Shown here one piece after another: positions 38,317-47,834 of a stretch of DNA of 64,000 nt; position 1 is the stretch's first letter, and the number at the start of each line of letters is the position of its first letter. Below the pieces are notes generated by a model that was not told where the DNA came from, did no database searches, and saw nothing but the letters and a program-made list of their open reading frames with translations. A program made the position numbers and the translations under genes. The DNA comes from Gordonia bronchialis DSM 43247 (GTDB lineage Bacteria; Actinomycetota; Actinomycetes; Mycobacteriales; Mycobacteriaceae). The stretch is taken from NCBI RefSeq assembly GCF_000024785.1, contig NC_013441.1:4278001-4342000 (forward strand), read 5' to 3'.

Positions 38317-38844
38317 GCCTGTTGGTGGGAGTCGATCCGCCGCGCGCTTCGTGACTGCGGACTACGGTGGCCGTTCCCATGTCCTTCCCACGGGTTCGTG
38401 AACGACTCTCGCGGGTTCGCGACGTCGTTCGTACACATTGAGGCTACCGGTGAACGATCACGCTGGTGAAACCGTTCCCACCGACACTTGTCCCCCGGTG
38501 GCCGCCGAACCTGGATACGCCGGACGCCGACTCTCGATCGCAGCGCTTACCGACGCCGCGATGACGACCACGCCGGGTCCCCGAAAGCGATGTCGTTCGA
38601 TTGGACGACATTTCTCGATAAAGGAACCTTAATCGATATCGCACTTAGCAAATATTACGCGCACAAAGGTCACAGATCCATTTCGAATCGCAACATCCGT
38701 TTCTCGCAGCGTGTTTTTGATCCGCATATTCCCGAGCATTTGCGATAGTGCAGTCGTGTTTCCGATCCCGCTTTCGATCGGTGAGACACTCCCTCCCCCG
38801 TCGTCTCGTCGAGCCCGTGCGAGCCGGTTCGAAAGGTCCTGTCG
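38317..38844. other. 528-bp intergenic region with a low-GC segment
   Basis: No convincing gene is seen between divergent ftsH and the secreted protein gene. The part from about 38600 to 38760 is much richer in A+T than its surroundings (for example AATATTACGCGCACAAAGG). A 52-codon frame at 38590-38748 (MSFDWTTFLDKGTLIDIALS at its start) has atypical codon use, and I do not call it a gene. The region probably holds the promoters of both neighbours. Confidence 0.5.
38452..38479 (-). promoter_or_regulatory. Possible ECF-sigma (SigH/SigE-type) promoter for ftsH
   Basis: On the minus strand GGGAAC, 17 bases, then CGTTC matches the mycobacterial SigH-type consensus sGGAAY-N17-19-sGTTs. It lies 136 bp before the ftsH start. 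This short pattern could be chance; stress control of ftsH makes it plausible. Confidence 0.3.
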
Positions 38845-39585
38845 ATGCCCCTTTGCGCAGCCCCCTCCTCGCCACCCCCCTCATCGTCACCGCAGCACCC
38901 ACGCCGCACCACCATGTGGCTGCTGGCCGTGATTTCCCTTGCGACCATTGCCATTACATGCGCAGCCGGGACCGTGCGCGCGGCGCCGGCTGCATCCGGG
39001 ACGGTCCAGGCGCTGCTCTCGATGTCGTCGAACTCCGTTCTGCTCGACATCCGCGATGGGTCGGCCTCGGTCGATTCCCGCGGATTGTCCATCCGGAACA
39101 CGGCAGGTCAAGAGGTGCTGCGGATGCCTTTGCATTACCGGGTCGAGAATCGTCAATTTCCCATCGACCCGACCCTCAGCGGAAATCGGGTGCACCTTAC
39201 CCCGTCGAAGAACGTAGCGCGGTCGACTCTGATAGATCCCGTACAGATCAATCCCCTACGCGCTCAAATTCGCCACCTCGCGGCCGGACCGGTGACCCGT
39301 CAAGAGCGCGATGACCAGGCGTTGAACCGCTTTTCTCAGCAGTTGTCGGCAGGAATGACCGTGTCCTCGCTGATCGGCACAGCCATCGGTGCCCTGCTCG
39401 GGGGCTTCATCGGATGTGCCCTGGGCATCGTGGCCGCCGTCGTCGGCTGTCTGGTGGGTGTTGCGCCGGCGGCCGCCATCGGCGGGATCATCGGGATGTC
39501 CCTCGGCGGGGGCGGCACGGTCATCATCGCCGGTCTGCAGTACCTGCAGACGATTCAGAGCCCGTTCAAACCCCCTCGGAGGTGA
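38845..39585 (+). CDS. Secreted or membrane protein with C-terminal glycine-zipper segment
   Basis: 246 residues from ATG 38845. MWLLAVISLATIAITCAAGT followed by VRAAPA is a signal peptide with an AxA-type site if ATG 38914 is the true start; from 38845 it has a 23-residue Pro-rich lead. The mature part has a beta-rich region (SVLLDIRDGSASVDSRGLSI, ending near residue 130) and two Gly/Ala hydrophobic stretches (LIGTAIGALLGGFIGCALGI and AAAIGGIIGMSLGGGGTVII). This resembles secreted proteins of unknown function in Gordonia and Rhodococcus. No function can be given. Confidence 0.72.
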   Translation: MPLCAAPSSPPPSSSPQHPRRTTMWLLAVISLATIAITCAAGTVRAAPAASGTVQALLSMSSNSVLLDIRDGSASVDSRGLSIRNTAGQEVLRMPLHYRVENRQFPIDPTLSGNRVHLTPSKNVARSTLIDPVQINPLRAQIRHLAAGPVTRQERDDQALNRFSQQLSAGMTVSSLIGTAIGALLGGFIGCALGIVAAVVGCLVGVAPAAAIGGIIGMSLGGGGTVIIAGLQYLQTIQSPFKPPRR

Positions 39586-39601
39586 GGAGCGGCCGACCGG
39601 C

Positions 39602-40177
39602 TCAGCTCGAGTACACCGACGGCTTCAACCGCCCGATGTAGGGCAGGTCGCGGTATCGCTCGGCGTAGTCGAGGCCGTAACCGACGACGAACTCGTTGGG
39701 GATGTCAAAGCCGACGTCGGCGACGCGCACGGGTGAGCGCACCGCTTCGGGTTTGCGCAGCAGCGTGCACACCTCGAGGCTGCGCGGCGACCGGGTGGCG
39801 AGATTCTTCATCAACCACGACAAGGTGAGTCCCGAGTCGATGATGTCCTCGACGATGAGCACGTCGCGGCCCTCGATGTCGCGGTCGAGATCCTTGAGGA
39901 TGCGCACCACGCCCGACGACGAGGTCGACGACCCGTAGCTCGAGACCGCCATGAACTCCATCTGCGACGGGATCGGCAGCGCGCGGGCAAAGTCCGTCAT
40001 GAACATGATGGCGCCCTTGAGGACCCCGATGAGCACCAGATCCTCATCGATGTCGGCATACCGCGATGCCACCGAGGCAGCGAGTTCGGCGGTGCGTTCG
40101 CGGATCTGGTCCTCGGTGATCAGGATCGCGTCGATGTCGTCGGCGTACGGATCTGCGACAGGGAGATTGGCGGCCAC
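39602..40177 (-). CDS. hpt: Hypoxanthine-guanine phosphoribosyltransferase
   Basis: 191-residue purine salvage enzyme from GTG 40177. The PRPP-binding motif is [17 protein letters not shown], the flexible loop [15 protein letters not shown] and the C-terminal [18 protein letters not shown] is typical. The start is uncertain: GTG 40276 overlaps the tilS stop as GTGA and would add 33 residues, but that stretch is Arg-rich and unlike the family. It follows tilS as in M. tuberculosis. Confidence 0.92.
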   Translation of the reverse strand: MAANLPVADPYADDIDAILITEDQIRERTAELAASVASRYADIDEDLVLIGVLKGAIMFMTDFARALPIPSQMEFMAVSSYGSSTSSSGVVRILKDLDRDIEGRDVLIVEDIIDSGLTLSWLMKNLATRSPRSLEVCTLLRKPEAVRSPVRVADVGFDIPNEFVVGYGLDYAERYRDLPYIGRLKPSVYSS

Positions 40178-40272
40178 GGCAACAAGGGTGCCACGTCGGC
40201 GATGGGTCGCGATACCCGGCGTCCGCGGAATCCCGTCCACGGGGTGGGCACGCGTCACCGACCCTTGCAAGG

Positions 40273-41226
40273 TCACCGCCGCAGCGTCGTCCGCAAGGTC
40301 AGCAACCCGGCGGTGCGCACCACCTCCCGGCGTGCGGTGTCATCGCCCCCGATGGCCACTGCACCCTGACCGTGCCAGCGCGTCACCAGATCGTCCACGG
40401 CGGTGATGACCCGCGTCGTCGGTTCGGTGGCACCGACGTCGAGCAGCCAACGACGGATCACCCTGGTACGCACAGCAGCCGGCGCCTCGGCGAGTACGGC
40501 GATCTCGAGCCCCGCGTCGACGACAGCGCCCGCACCCAGATCGGCAGCCAGGCCGTCGAGCGCATCGTTGTCGGCTCGCAGCGATGCGGCGGTCCTCGCG
40601 AGCGCTTCCACCACACCGCCGTTCAGGACATCGTCGAGGAGCGGGAGGACGTCGGTCCGCACCCGCACGCGAGTGAAGCGCGGGTCGCGGTTGTGCGGAT
40701 CGGCATACGGGGTGAGCCCGAGTTCGGCGCACATGGCCGCGGTCTGCGTGCGTCGTACGCCCAGCAGCGGGCGGCCCCACGGCGGCGTCCACGTCCGCAT
40801 GCCGGCGATCGATCGGGCGCCAGAACCCCGGGCCAGACCCAGCAGCACGGTCTCGGCCTGATCGTCCATCGTGTGGCCGAGCAGTACGGGGCTGCCATCG
40901 CGGGCGGCGTCGAGTGCGGAGTAGCGGGCGGCGCGTGCGGCAGCTTCCAGACCCCCGTCGCGCCCCACGCGTACCGGCAGGATCACCGCTGCGGCGCCCA
41001 GAGCTCGCGCCGTCGCCGCGGCCGTCGAGGCGACATCGGCCGAATTCGCTTGCAGCCCATGGTCGACCACGAGCGCGGTCACCCGCAGCCCGGCCCGCAC
41101 CGCGGCCGCCGTCAGCGCCAACGAATCCGGCCCACCGGACAATCCCACGCAGACGTGCTCGGCGTCGGGAAGGTACTCGGCAGCGAAGTCGGTGACCGCG
41201 CGGGTTACAGCACGCGCCGAATCCAT
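40273..41226 (-). CDS. tilS: tRNA(Ile)-lysidine synthase
   Basis: 317-residue TilS. The PP-loop motif [15 protein letters not shown] is near residue 30, [12 protein letters not shown] follows, and [20 protein letters not shown] is the N-type ATPase region. It modifies C34 of tRNA-Ile(CAU) to lysidine, essential for AUA decoding. The ATG at 41226 lies inside the end of the zinc-protease gene (22-bp overlap). The short C-terminal domain is normal for actinobacteria. Confidence 0.94.
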   Translation of the reverse strand: MDSARAVTRAVTDFAAEYLPDAEHVCVGLSGGPDSLALTAAAVRAGLRVTALVVDHGLQANSADVASTAAATARALGAAAVILPVRVGRDGGLEAAARAARYSALDAARDGSPVLLGHTMDDQAETVLLGLARGSGARSIAGMRTWTPPWGRPLLGVRRTQTAAMCAELGLTPYADPHNRDPRFTRVRVRTDVLPLLDDVLNGGVVEALARTAASLRADNDALDGLAADLGAGAVVDAGLEIAVLAEAPAAVRTRVIRRWLLDVGATEPTTRVITAVDDLVTRWHGQGAVAIGGDDTARREVVRTAGLLTLRTTLRR

Positions 41227-42326
41227 GCCGACGGCTCGTCGATCTCCTCGGGCAACGGCATCGTCTCCGGCGAGGTCCAGATGGTGTTGAACCGGGCCAT
41301 CCCGGCCTCGGCGACCACGGCGTCGACGAACGCCTTGCCCCGGATGTACTGGGCCAGTTTGGCATCCATCCCGATCAGGGCACGAATGATGCGCTGCACC
41401 GGATTTCGCGGTGCGGTGCGCCGCTTGTCGAAGGCGGCACGAATGCTCTCGACCGTCGGCACCTGCGCCGGCCCGACGGCATCCATCACATGATCGGCAT
41501 GCCCCTCGAGCAGGGTGCCGAGCACCATCATCCGACGGAAGGCGTCGTATTGCTCGGGTGTCTGCAGCAGTTGCATCGCCCCCAGCACCCCCTTCTCGCG
41601 TGGCTGATCGCTCTTGAGCGCCTTGGTGAGTCGCCCGATCACATCGGTGGCCGACTCACCGGCGTCGGAGGTGAGCACCTCGATGTTGTCGAGCATGTAC
41701 TGGCGCAGCCAGGGATTCGCGGAGAACTGCACACGGTGGGTCACCTCATGCAGACAGACCCAGTAGCGGAAGTCCGACGGCACCACCTTGAGCGCCCGTT
41801 CCACCGCAATGATGTTGGGCGCCACCAACATCAGGACTCCCGGGTCGGACGCGTCGGAGCCGGCGGTGAACGGATCGTACTGGCCGAGGATCGCGGTGGA
41901 CAGGAACGCCAGCAGACCACCGGCCTGCAGACCCCCCACCTTGGCGGCGGCACCGGCGAGGAAGCCGTCGTCGTCAACCTCCGAAGCCTCGCCGCTCCCA
42001 CCGGTCAGCATCGACCGCATCGACACCGACGACGCATCGATCCATCCCTTGCGGTCCAGGATGCGGGCGGTCGGGATGGGCAGTCCGTCGGCGAGTCCGG
42101 TAACCGCGCGAACCGGGCCCTCGGCGCTGCGCGCCGCCTCGTCGAGTTCGGCGTAGGCCGCGTCGCGGGTGTAGGCGGTGATCTTGGGTCCGGGCCGGGT
42201 CAGGCGTTTGCCGGTCGAGGCCGCCAGATCCCAGTCGATCCGCGCACCGATCGGGTCGACGTCGCCGCGCCCTTCGTCATTCGATGCCCTGTCGTGCACT
42301 GCCACCTGGGTTTCACTCACCGACAT
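41205..42326 (-). CDS. Zinc-dependent metalloprotease, DUF2342 (Rv3626c-like)
   Basis: 373-residue protein with the HEVTHRVQF zinc motif (HExxH) near residue 190 and a downstream Glu in TLLEGHADHVMDA. The pattern is that of DUF2342, sometimes called coenzyme F420 biosynthesis-associated protein in actinobacteria; its substrate is unknown. ATG 42326 is favoured by GAGGGAG five bases upstream; GTG 42320 overlaps the dac stop and is an alternative. It sits between dac and tilS exactly as Rv3626c does. Confidence 0.88.
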   Translation of the reverse strand: MSVSETQVAVHDRASNDEGRGDVDPIGARIDWDLAASTGKRLTRPGPKITAYTRDAAYAELDEAARSAEGPVRAVTGLADGLPIPTARILDRKGWIDASSVSMRSMLTGGSGEASEVDDDGFLAGAAAKVGGLQAGGLLAFLSTAILGQYDPFTAGSDASDPGVLMLVAPNIIAVERALKVVPSDFRYWVCLHEVTHRVQFSANPWLRQYMLDNIEVLTSDAGESATDVIGRLTKALKSDQPREKGVLGAMQLLQTPEQYDAFRRMMVLGTLLEGHADHVMDAVGPAQVPTVESIRAAFDKRRTAPRNPVQRIIRALIGMDAKLAQYIRGKAFVDAVVAEAGMARFNTIWTSPETMPLPEEIDEPSAWIRRVL

Positions 42327-43714
42327 CCACACTCCCTCAGTTGGCCGATCACCGCATCGAGTGCGGGCCGCGCGGCGGCCGGCGAGGTGCCGCCCGACAT
42401 CATGGCGAAGGACAACACGCGGCCGTCCACTGTCTGCACTATGCCGGTCAACGAACTGACCCCGGTGAGGGTTCCGGTCTTGGCCCGCACCCAGCCGGCA
42501 CCCGGATTGGTGCGCGGATCGAACCGGTCGGACAGGGTGCCGGCCAATCCGGCCGCGACGGGCAGCCCGTCGAGCATCGGCCGCATCTTCGGCTGGGCGG
42601 GACCGCTGGCCGCGGTCATCACCACATCGAGCAGCTCGGCGGGCACCCGATTGGCGTAGGAGAGACCCGATGCGTCGTGCAGGCTGGTGCCCTCCCACTG
42701 CTGAGCGAAGGTCTGTTGCAGCGTGTTGCGCACCGCACTCACCCCGGATTCCAGGGTCGGGGACAGCCCCTGGTGCACAGCAAGCTCGACGGACAGCGTC
42801 TCGGCCAGCACGTTGTCGCTGTAGCGCAGCATGTCGTTGACGCGGGTGACCAGCGGCGCCGACTGCACCGACGCGATCACCTGACCGTTGACCGGCGCGG
42901 TGGCCTCGGCGACGTCACCGTCGACGTCGAGGGCTTTCGCCAGGGCGCGGCCGGCCGCGAGACCCGGGGTCGGCGTGCGCGGCGAATACTCGTCCAGCGG
43001 TTCGACGCGGGCCCCGTCGACCATCAGCGACTCGATGGGCGCGATGTCGCCGCCGGCGATGTCACGGCGATCCCAGGTCGAGTCCATGGTCGGGCCCTCG
43101 AACGCACTCAGGTCGATCGCGACCGACCGCACCGGGACACCCGAACGCCGGATCTGCGTCGCCAGGTCGGCGATCCGGCCCGGGTCGGTGTAGAAGGTGT
43201 CGGCGCCCACCGGCTGCGCCGAGAGAGTCGGGTCACCGGCGCCCTTGAGGATGATCTGCCCGTTGGTGCCGGCCACCACCGAGGTGGTCAGCCGCTGATC
43301 GTGCGGCAACGCCAGCAGCGCGGCGGCCGCGGTCAGCACCTTGTCGTTGGACGCCGGAATGCGCGGGGTGCCCGCGTTGCGCGACCACAACACCTGGCCG
43401 GTGATCGCGTCACTGATCTGGCCGGTCAGGGCGCCCAGCGCCGGATCGCGCAGTTCGTCGGCGATCTCGCGGGTGACCCCGGCCGGCGTCGGCTCCGGTG
43501 CGTTCGCTGCCACCGGACGGACCTGCGGGTCGGGCGTGACGAGCGCGGGCTGCGGCGGGATCCCGGCCGGCAGCGGCTCGTCGGAGGTGTCGTCGAGTTT
43601 CAGTGCCACCACCACGGTCGCGGCGGCGACAAGCGCCAGGATGGTGACCGCGAGAAGCGTCCACAACAACAGCCGGCGACCCCGGCGCGGAGCCGGCTGG
43701 GCGGGTGCGGACAC
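42317..43714 (-). CDS. dac: D-alanyl-D-alanine carboxypeptidase, PBP4/PBP3 type
   Basis: 465-residue peptidoglycan enzyme. A basic N-terminus and one membrane segment (LLLWTLLAVTILALVAAATV) anchor it. Serine-enzyme motifs are SNDK (SxxK) in IPASNDKVLTAAAALL, YSDN (SxN) in LRYSDNVLAE and KTG in VRAKTGTLTGV. Family S13 cleaves or endopeptidases D-Ala-linked peptides in the wall. The start is ATG 43714, divergent from ppa. It is the Rv3627c counterpart. Confidence 0.93.
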   Translation of the reverse strand: MSAPAQPAPRRGRRLLLWTLLAVTILALVAAATVVVALKLDDTSDEPLPAGIPPQPALVTPDPQVRPVAANAPEPTPAGVTREIADELRDPALGALTGQISDAITGQVLWSRNAGTPRIPASNDKVLTAAAALLALPHDQRLTTSVVAGTNGQIILKGAGDPTLSAQPVGADTFYTDPGRIADLATQIRRSGVPVRSVAIDLSAFEGPTMDSTWDRRDIAGGDIAPIESLMVDGARVEPLDEYSPRTPTPGLAAGRALAKALDVDGDVAEATAPVNGQVIASVQSAPLVTRVNDMLRYSDNVLAETLSVELAVHQGLSPTLESGVSAVRNTLQQTFAQQWEGTSLHDASGLSYANRVPAELLDVVMTAASGPAQPKMRPMLDGLPVAAGLAGTLSDRFDPRTNPGAGWVRAKTGTLTGVSSLTGIVQTVDGRVLSFAMMSGGTSPAAARPALDAVIGQLRECGCR

Positions 43715-43831
43715 AGAACCTCCGGGTCAGTGATGTGTGGGCGGTGCGACTAACAGTATCGTTGAAGCCGCGCGCGACCCGCCGAGCACGGCGGGCGCCT
43801 GACCCCATGATCAAGACTGCCAGGAGGAACC

Positions 43832-44344
43832 GTGGAATTCGATGTGACCATCGAGATCCCCAAGGGTGGCCGCAACAAGTACGAGGTCGACCACGAGACA
43901 GGCAAGGTCTACCTGGACCGCTACCTGTACACCTCGATGGGCTACCCCGCCGACTACGGCTACATCGACAACACCCTCGGCGAGGACGGCGACCCACTCG
44001 ACGCTATGGTCCTGCTGCCCGAGTCGGTGTTCCCCGGCATCATCGTGCGTGCCCGGATCGTCGGCATGTTCACGATGACCGACGAGGCCGGCGGCGACGA
44101 CAAGCTGCTGTGCGTCCCGGCCGGCGACGTCCGCTGGGATCACATCCAGGACATCACCGATGTCTCCGAGTACGAACTCGGGCCGATCGCGCACTTCTTC
44201 GAGCACTACAAGGACCTCGAACCGGGTAAGCACGTCGACCCCGGCAAGTGGGTCGGCAAGGCCGAGGCGGAGAAGATCGCGCAGGAGGCCATCGACCGGC
44301 TCGCGGCGCAGCCCGAAGAGGCCAACGAGCCCTCGCGCGGCTGA
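43832..44344 (+). CDS. ppa: Inorganic pyrophosphatase, family I
   Basis: 170-residue soluble pyrophosphatase. Motifs are [22 protein letters not shown] at the N-terminus and [20 protein letters not shown], holding the DxDPxD metal site, followed by [14 protein letters not shown]. It starts with GTG 43832 behind AGGAGG and is divergent from dac. Two hairpins downstream terminate it. Confidence 0.96.
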   Translation: MEFDVTIEIPKGGRNKYEVDHETGKVYLDRYLYTSMGYPADYGYIDNTLGEDGDPLDAMVLLPESVFPGIIVRARIVGMFTMTDEAGGDDKLLCVPAGDVRWDHIQDITDVSEYELGPIAHFFEHYKDLEPGKHVDPGKWVGKAEAEKIAQEAIDRLAAQPEEANEPSRG

Positions 44345-44368
44345 CGTCGCCGACGCACATCAGGCGCT

Positions 44369-44402
44369 AAAAGTAGGGGAGGAAGCTTCCTCCCCTACTT
44401 TT
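44369..44402. terminator. Perfect 34-bp palindromic terminator after ppa
   Basis: Seventeen-base arms centred on AAGCTT, starting AAAAGTAGGGGAGG, with A and T runs at the ends. That allows termination on both strands between the convergent ppa and MFS genes. Confidence 0.88.
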
Positions 44403-44439
44403 GGTGTCGTCCCCCGAAAACTTCGCGGGGAGGGAGCCA

Positions 44440-44471
44440 AAAGTGGGGGAAGAGAACTCCTCCCCCACTTT
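44440..44471. terminator. Second hairpin terminator between ppa and the MFS gene
   Basis: AAAGTGGGGGA, a ten-base loop and TCCCCCACTTT form an 11-bp stem. The arms resemble those of the hairpin at 44369-44402 (AAAGTRGGGGA). The hairpin lies 14 bp after the minus-strand MFS stop. Confidence 0.82.
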
Positions 44472-44484
44472 CAGCGCGTCGTCG

Positions 44485-46173
44485 TCAGACGGTCGTCGTC
44501 GACTCCGGGTTCCCGACGGGCCTGCCGCTACGCAGCGGGAGTTCCGGCCAGGTGAGAGTCCCGATCACCGCCAGGATCGACATGATCGACACCGCGAGGA
44601 AGACCCGGTCCATCGAGTTGGCGAAGCCGCGTTTGATCGGGTCACCGAGTTCCGGCGGCAGTTTCTCGATCACCGACGTATCCGACATCACGCTCTCCGA
44701 CGACGACGCACCACCCTTCTCCGGGTTCTGCGCCGCCGCGATCAGTGACTGAGCGAAACCGCTCACCTGCGTGTCGTGACTGCGAGCGGCCTCCATCACG
44801 GCGGCCCGATATTCGGGAGTCTGTGCGGCTGTGACCATCTCGTCCTTGATGTTGGGGCCCATCAGCGAGAACAGCAGTGAGAAGAACACTGCGACGCCCA
44901 GTGTTCCGCCGATCTGCCGAAAGAAGGTCGCTGTCCCCGTGGACAGCCCCATGTCCTTGGGCGGCAGGATGTTCTGCATCGCGAGCATGATCGGCTGCAT
45001 CATGTTGCCCAGGCCCACACCGAGTCCGAAGGCGTAGAGCATCACCACGGCGACCGGTGTGTCGATGCCGACGGTGTGCAGCAGGAACGTCATCGCCGTG
45101 ATCAGGATCGACCCGATGATGGGGAAGATCTTGTATCGACCGGTGCGCGAGATGATCTGGCCCGATGTGATGGACCCGAGCATCAGTCCCAGCACCATCG
45201 GCAGCATTTGCAGCCCGGCGACCATCGGGCTCGACCCGCGGAGCACCTGGAAGTACTGCGGCAACATGGAGATTCCGCCGAACATCACCGCACCGACGAC
45301 CACCGAGATGACGATGCCCTGGGTGAACACCCGGTTGTTGAAGACCCGCAACGGGATCAGCGCATCGTCGCCCATCAGGTGCTCGATCCAGATGAACGCG
45401 GCGATGCCGGCGACCCCGATTCCGTAGCACAGCAACGCAAGTCCCGATCCCCAGCCCCATTCGCGGCCTTGCTCGGCGACGATCAGCAGCGGGGCGACGG
45501 CGACGGCGAGAGCAGTGGCACCCCAGTAGTCGGTACGACCGCCGACACCCTTCTGCTGGTCGTAATTCAGGACCCGGTAGACCACGCCGAGTGCGATGAT
45601 GCCGATGGGCACATTGACCAGGAACACCCAGCGCCAGCCGGAAACCCAGAGGATCTCGGCGTGCCCGGCGAACAGTCCGCCGAGGACCGGTCCCAGCACA
45701 CTCGAGGTGCCGAAGACGGCGAGGAAGTAGCCCTGATACTTCGCGCGTTCGCGGGGCGGCACGATGTCGCCGATCGTGGTGAGCGCCAACGTGAACAGAC
45801 CACCCGCGCCGAGTCCCTGCAGTGCGCGGAACGCGGCGAGTTCGTACATCGACGTCGCCATGCTGCACAGCAGCGAACCGACGACGAAGATCGAGATCGC
45901 CACCAGGAAAAAGGGTTTGCGGCCGTAGAGGTCGGAGAGCTTGCCGTAGAGCGGGGTGACGATGGTCGAGGTGACCAGATAGGCGGTGGTCACCCAGGCC
46001 TGCAAGTCATAGCCCTGCAGATCGTCGGCGATGGTGCGGATGGCCGTGGACACGATGGTCTGGTCGAGGGCAGCGAGGAACATGCCCATCATCAGGCCGC
46101 CGAGGATGGTCAGGATCTGCCGATGCGGGAGACCCGCTCCCGCATGCTCCGTGTGCGCTGTGTGCTCGGTCAT
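44485..46173 (-). CDS. MFS drug transporter, DHA2 (EmrB/QacA) family
   Basis: 562-residue transporter with about 14 membrane helices. ALDQTIVSTAIRTIADDLQG near residue 36 is the DHA2 motif D, GKLSDLYGRKPFFL motif A, and LQGLGAGGLFTLALTTIGDI motif C-like. The second half includes MLPQYFQVLRG. The start ATG 46173 overlaps the MarR stop (ATGA), so regulator and pump share a transcript. The drug is unknown. Confidence 0.92.
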   Translation of the reverse strand: MTEHTAHTEHAGAGLPHRQILTILGGLMMGMFLAALDQTIVSTAIRTIADDLQGYDLQAWVTTAYLVTSTIVTPLYGKLSDLYGRKPFFLVAISIFVVGSLLCSMATSMYELAAFRALQGLGAGGLFTLALTTIGDIVPPRERAKYQGYFLAVFGTSSVLGPVLGGLFAGHAEILWVSGWRWVFLVNVPIGIIALGVVYRVLNYDQQKGVGGRTDYWGATALAVAVAPLLIVAEQGREWGWGSGLALLCYGIGVAGIAAFIWIEHLMGDDALIPLRVFNNRVFTQGIVISVVVGAVMFGGISMLPQYFQVLRGSSPMVAGLQMLPMVLGLMLGSITSGQIISRTGRYKIFPIIGSILITAMTFLLHTVGIDTPVAVVMLYAFGLGVGLGNMMQPIMLAMQNILPPKDMGLSTGTATFFRQIGGTLGVAVFFSLLFSLMGPNIKDEMVTAAQTPEYRAAVMEAARSHDTQVSGFAQSLIAAAQNPEKGGASSSESVMSDTSVIEKLPPELGDPIKRGFANSMDRVFLAVSIMSILAVIGTLTWPELPLRSGRPVGNPESTTTV

Positions 46174-46652
46174 CGGGGTCCTTTCGAACAGTCTTGGCCG
46201 GTACCCGTCGGGAGGATCACCGTCTCAGCCGCGTCGACGAACCTGCCGAGGAGCCGGACCAACGTCCACAGCTCGTCGTCGGTCCAGTCGCCCATCGCAT
46301 CGTTCAGAGCGGTCCGTCGCAGGGTCCGCATCGCCTGCACCCGTTCCATCCCGGACTCGGTGAGCACGAGTAGCGTCGCGCGACCGTCGTCGGGATCGGC
46401 CTCACGGCGAACGAAACCCTGCGCGACGAGCTGCGCCACGTATCGGCTGACCGTCGACGGGTCGGCGTGCAGCGCCTCGGCGAGCTCACTGGACCGCATC
46501 GACTGCCGGGCGAGATGGAACAGTCCTTTGTAGGCAGCCGTCTCGATCTCGCCGTCACCGGTGCGAAAGGTGGTGTGCACGGCCTTGTCCCGGATGCGCA
46601 GATATCGGGCGAGCGTGTCGAACAGCTCGTCGATGGCCGCTCCGTCCAGCAT
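46170..46652 (-). CDS. MarR-family regulator
   Basis: 160-residue winged-helix regulator. SSELAEALHADPSTVSRYVAQLVAQGFVRREADPDDGRATLLVLT contains the recognition helix and wing. The start is ATG 46652. It is the first gene of a two-gene operon with the MFS pump and probably represses it through the inverted repeats at 46685-46713. Confidence 0.9.
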   Translation of the reverse strand: MLDGAAIDELFDTLARYLRIRDKAVHTTFRTGDGEIETAAYKGLFHLARQSMRSSELAEALHADPSTVSRYVAQLVAQGFVRREADPDDGRATLLVLTESGMERVQAMRTLRRTALNDAMGDWTDDELWTLVRLLGRFVDAAETVILPTGTGQDCSKGPR

Positions 46653-46697
46653 CGGAAACTCCTCCGAGATTGTTTACTTACCGCAACTAGTTTCGGG

Positions 46698-46713
46698 CTG
46701 CAATTAGTTGCAG
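46698..46713. promoter_or_regulatory. Inverted repeat, probable MarR operator
   Basis: CTGCAATTAGTTGCAG is a 6+6 inverted repeat with a 4-base spacer, 46 bp upstream of the MarR start. A related palindrome AACTAGTT lies at 46685-46692. Two sites so close to the promoter suit MarR autorepression. Confidence 0.6.
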
Positions 46714-46769
46714 TGGCCAAGTATGCGCGCGGAGAGCGGGATTGGCAAACGCCGATAGGATCAGAACCC

Positions 46770-47804
46770 GTGACTCCTCAACCGCCACCCGTCGCCACCG
46801 GTACCCGACCACACTTCACCTCCATGCCCGACCTGGCACTTCGAGATCTCGGCGGCGCGGTTGTCTGGACCAGCGACGAGCTGTTCGCCGAGAGTCAGAA
46901 CCTCATCAAGACCTCGCCCGCCCAGTACCAACCGGCCACTTTCGGGCACAAGGGTCAGGTCTATGACGGCTGGGAGACGCGGCGGCGCCGGGGGGCGGGG
47001 GTCGATCAGGCCATCGTGCGGCTCGGCGCTCCCGGTGTGGTCTACGGCGTCGTCGTCGACACGTCGTGGTTCAAGGGCAACTATCCGCCCTTCATCTCGG
47101 TGGAGGCCACCGCGGTGGAGGGCGTGGTGTCTGCCGAGGAACTCGTCTCCGACGCGGAGTGGGTCACCATCGTCGAGAAATCCCCGGCCGAGGGCGACAC
47201 CCGCAACCCGTTCACCGTCGACGCCACCAACCGATTCACCCACGTGCGGCTCACCATGTACCCCGACGGCGGCGTGGCCCGATTCCGTGTGCACGGTCGT
47301 GGTGTGCCCGACCCGCACTTCTTCCGTTACGGGCACTTCGATCTCGCCGCACTGGAGAACGGCGGCCTGATCACGGCCTGCTCCAACATGTTCTACAGCT
47401 CCCCCAACAATCTGCTGATGCCCGGACGGGCCCGCAACATGGGTGAGGGCTGGGAGACCTCGCGCCGACGCGACGACGGCAACGACTGGGTCCAGGTGCG
47501 TCTCGCCGGCCAGGGCCGGGTGAGCCTCGTCGAACTCGACACCAGCTACTTCCTCGGCAACGCACCCGGCGCAGCCACCGTGCGCGGCCGCGACGGCGAC
47601 GGCGACTGGTTCGAGGTCTTGCCGCGCACCGACTTACAGCCCGACACCCGGCACCGCTTCGTCATCGACCTCGACCGCCCGATGACCGAGGCCCGCCTGG
47701 ACATCTATCCCGACGGTGGAATGGCGCGCCTCAAGCTGTATGGCACGCTCACCGAGGAAGCCGAGTCGCGGCTGATCGAACAGTGGGAGCGTGGCGAGGC
47801 CTGA
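46770..47804 (+). CDS. alc: Allantoicase
   Basis: 344-residue allantoate amidinohydrolase, which makes ureidoglycolate and urea. Two repeats of the allantoicase jelly-roll domain are visible. Repeat 1 has YDGWETRRRR and VVVDTSWFKGNYPP; repeat 2 has GEGWETSRRRDDGNDW and VELDTSYFLGNAPG. Each ends in RLTMYPDGGVARFRVHG or RLDIYPDGGMARLKLYG. The GTG at 46770 follows a TAGGAT element at 46756-46761 and may be nearly leaderless. No other ureide gene is visible, so it may act with enzymes elsewhere. Confidence 0.93.
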   Translation: MTPQPPPVATGTRPHFTSMPDLALRDLGGAVVWTSDELFAESQNLIKTSPAQYQPATFGHKGQVYDGWETRRRRGAGVDQAIVRLGAPGVVYGVVVDTSWFKGNYPPFISVEATAVEGVVSAEELVSDAEWVTIVEKSPAEGDTRNPFTVDATNRFTHVRLTMYPDGGVARFRVHGRGVPDPHFFRYGHFDLAALENGGLITACSNMFYSSPNNLLMPGRARNMGEGWETSRRRDDGNDWVQVRLAGQGRVSLVELDTSYFLGNAPGAATVRGRDGDGDWFEVLPRTDLQPDTRHRFVIDLDRPMTEARLDIYPDGGMARLKLYGTLTEEAESRLIEQWERGEA

Positions 47805-47834
47805 TCGGCCTGGCCAGAGTATCGGGGAGAAGCA

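Noticed and set aside
35917..38469. 850-codon plus-strand open frame opposite ftsH
   Set aside because: It mirrors the conserved ftsH gene; Arg/His/Gly-rich composition and no known domain show it is a GC-bias shadow.
38590..38748. 52-codon frame in the low-GC island as a gene
   Set aside because: No ribosome site, atypical codon use and no recognisable similarity; kept only as an observation.
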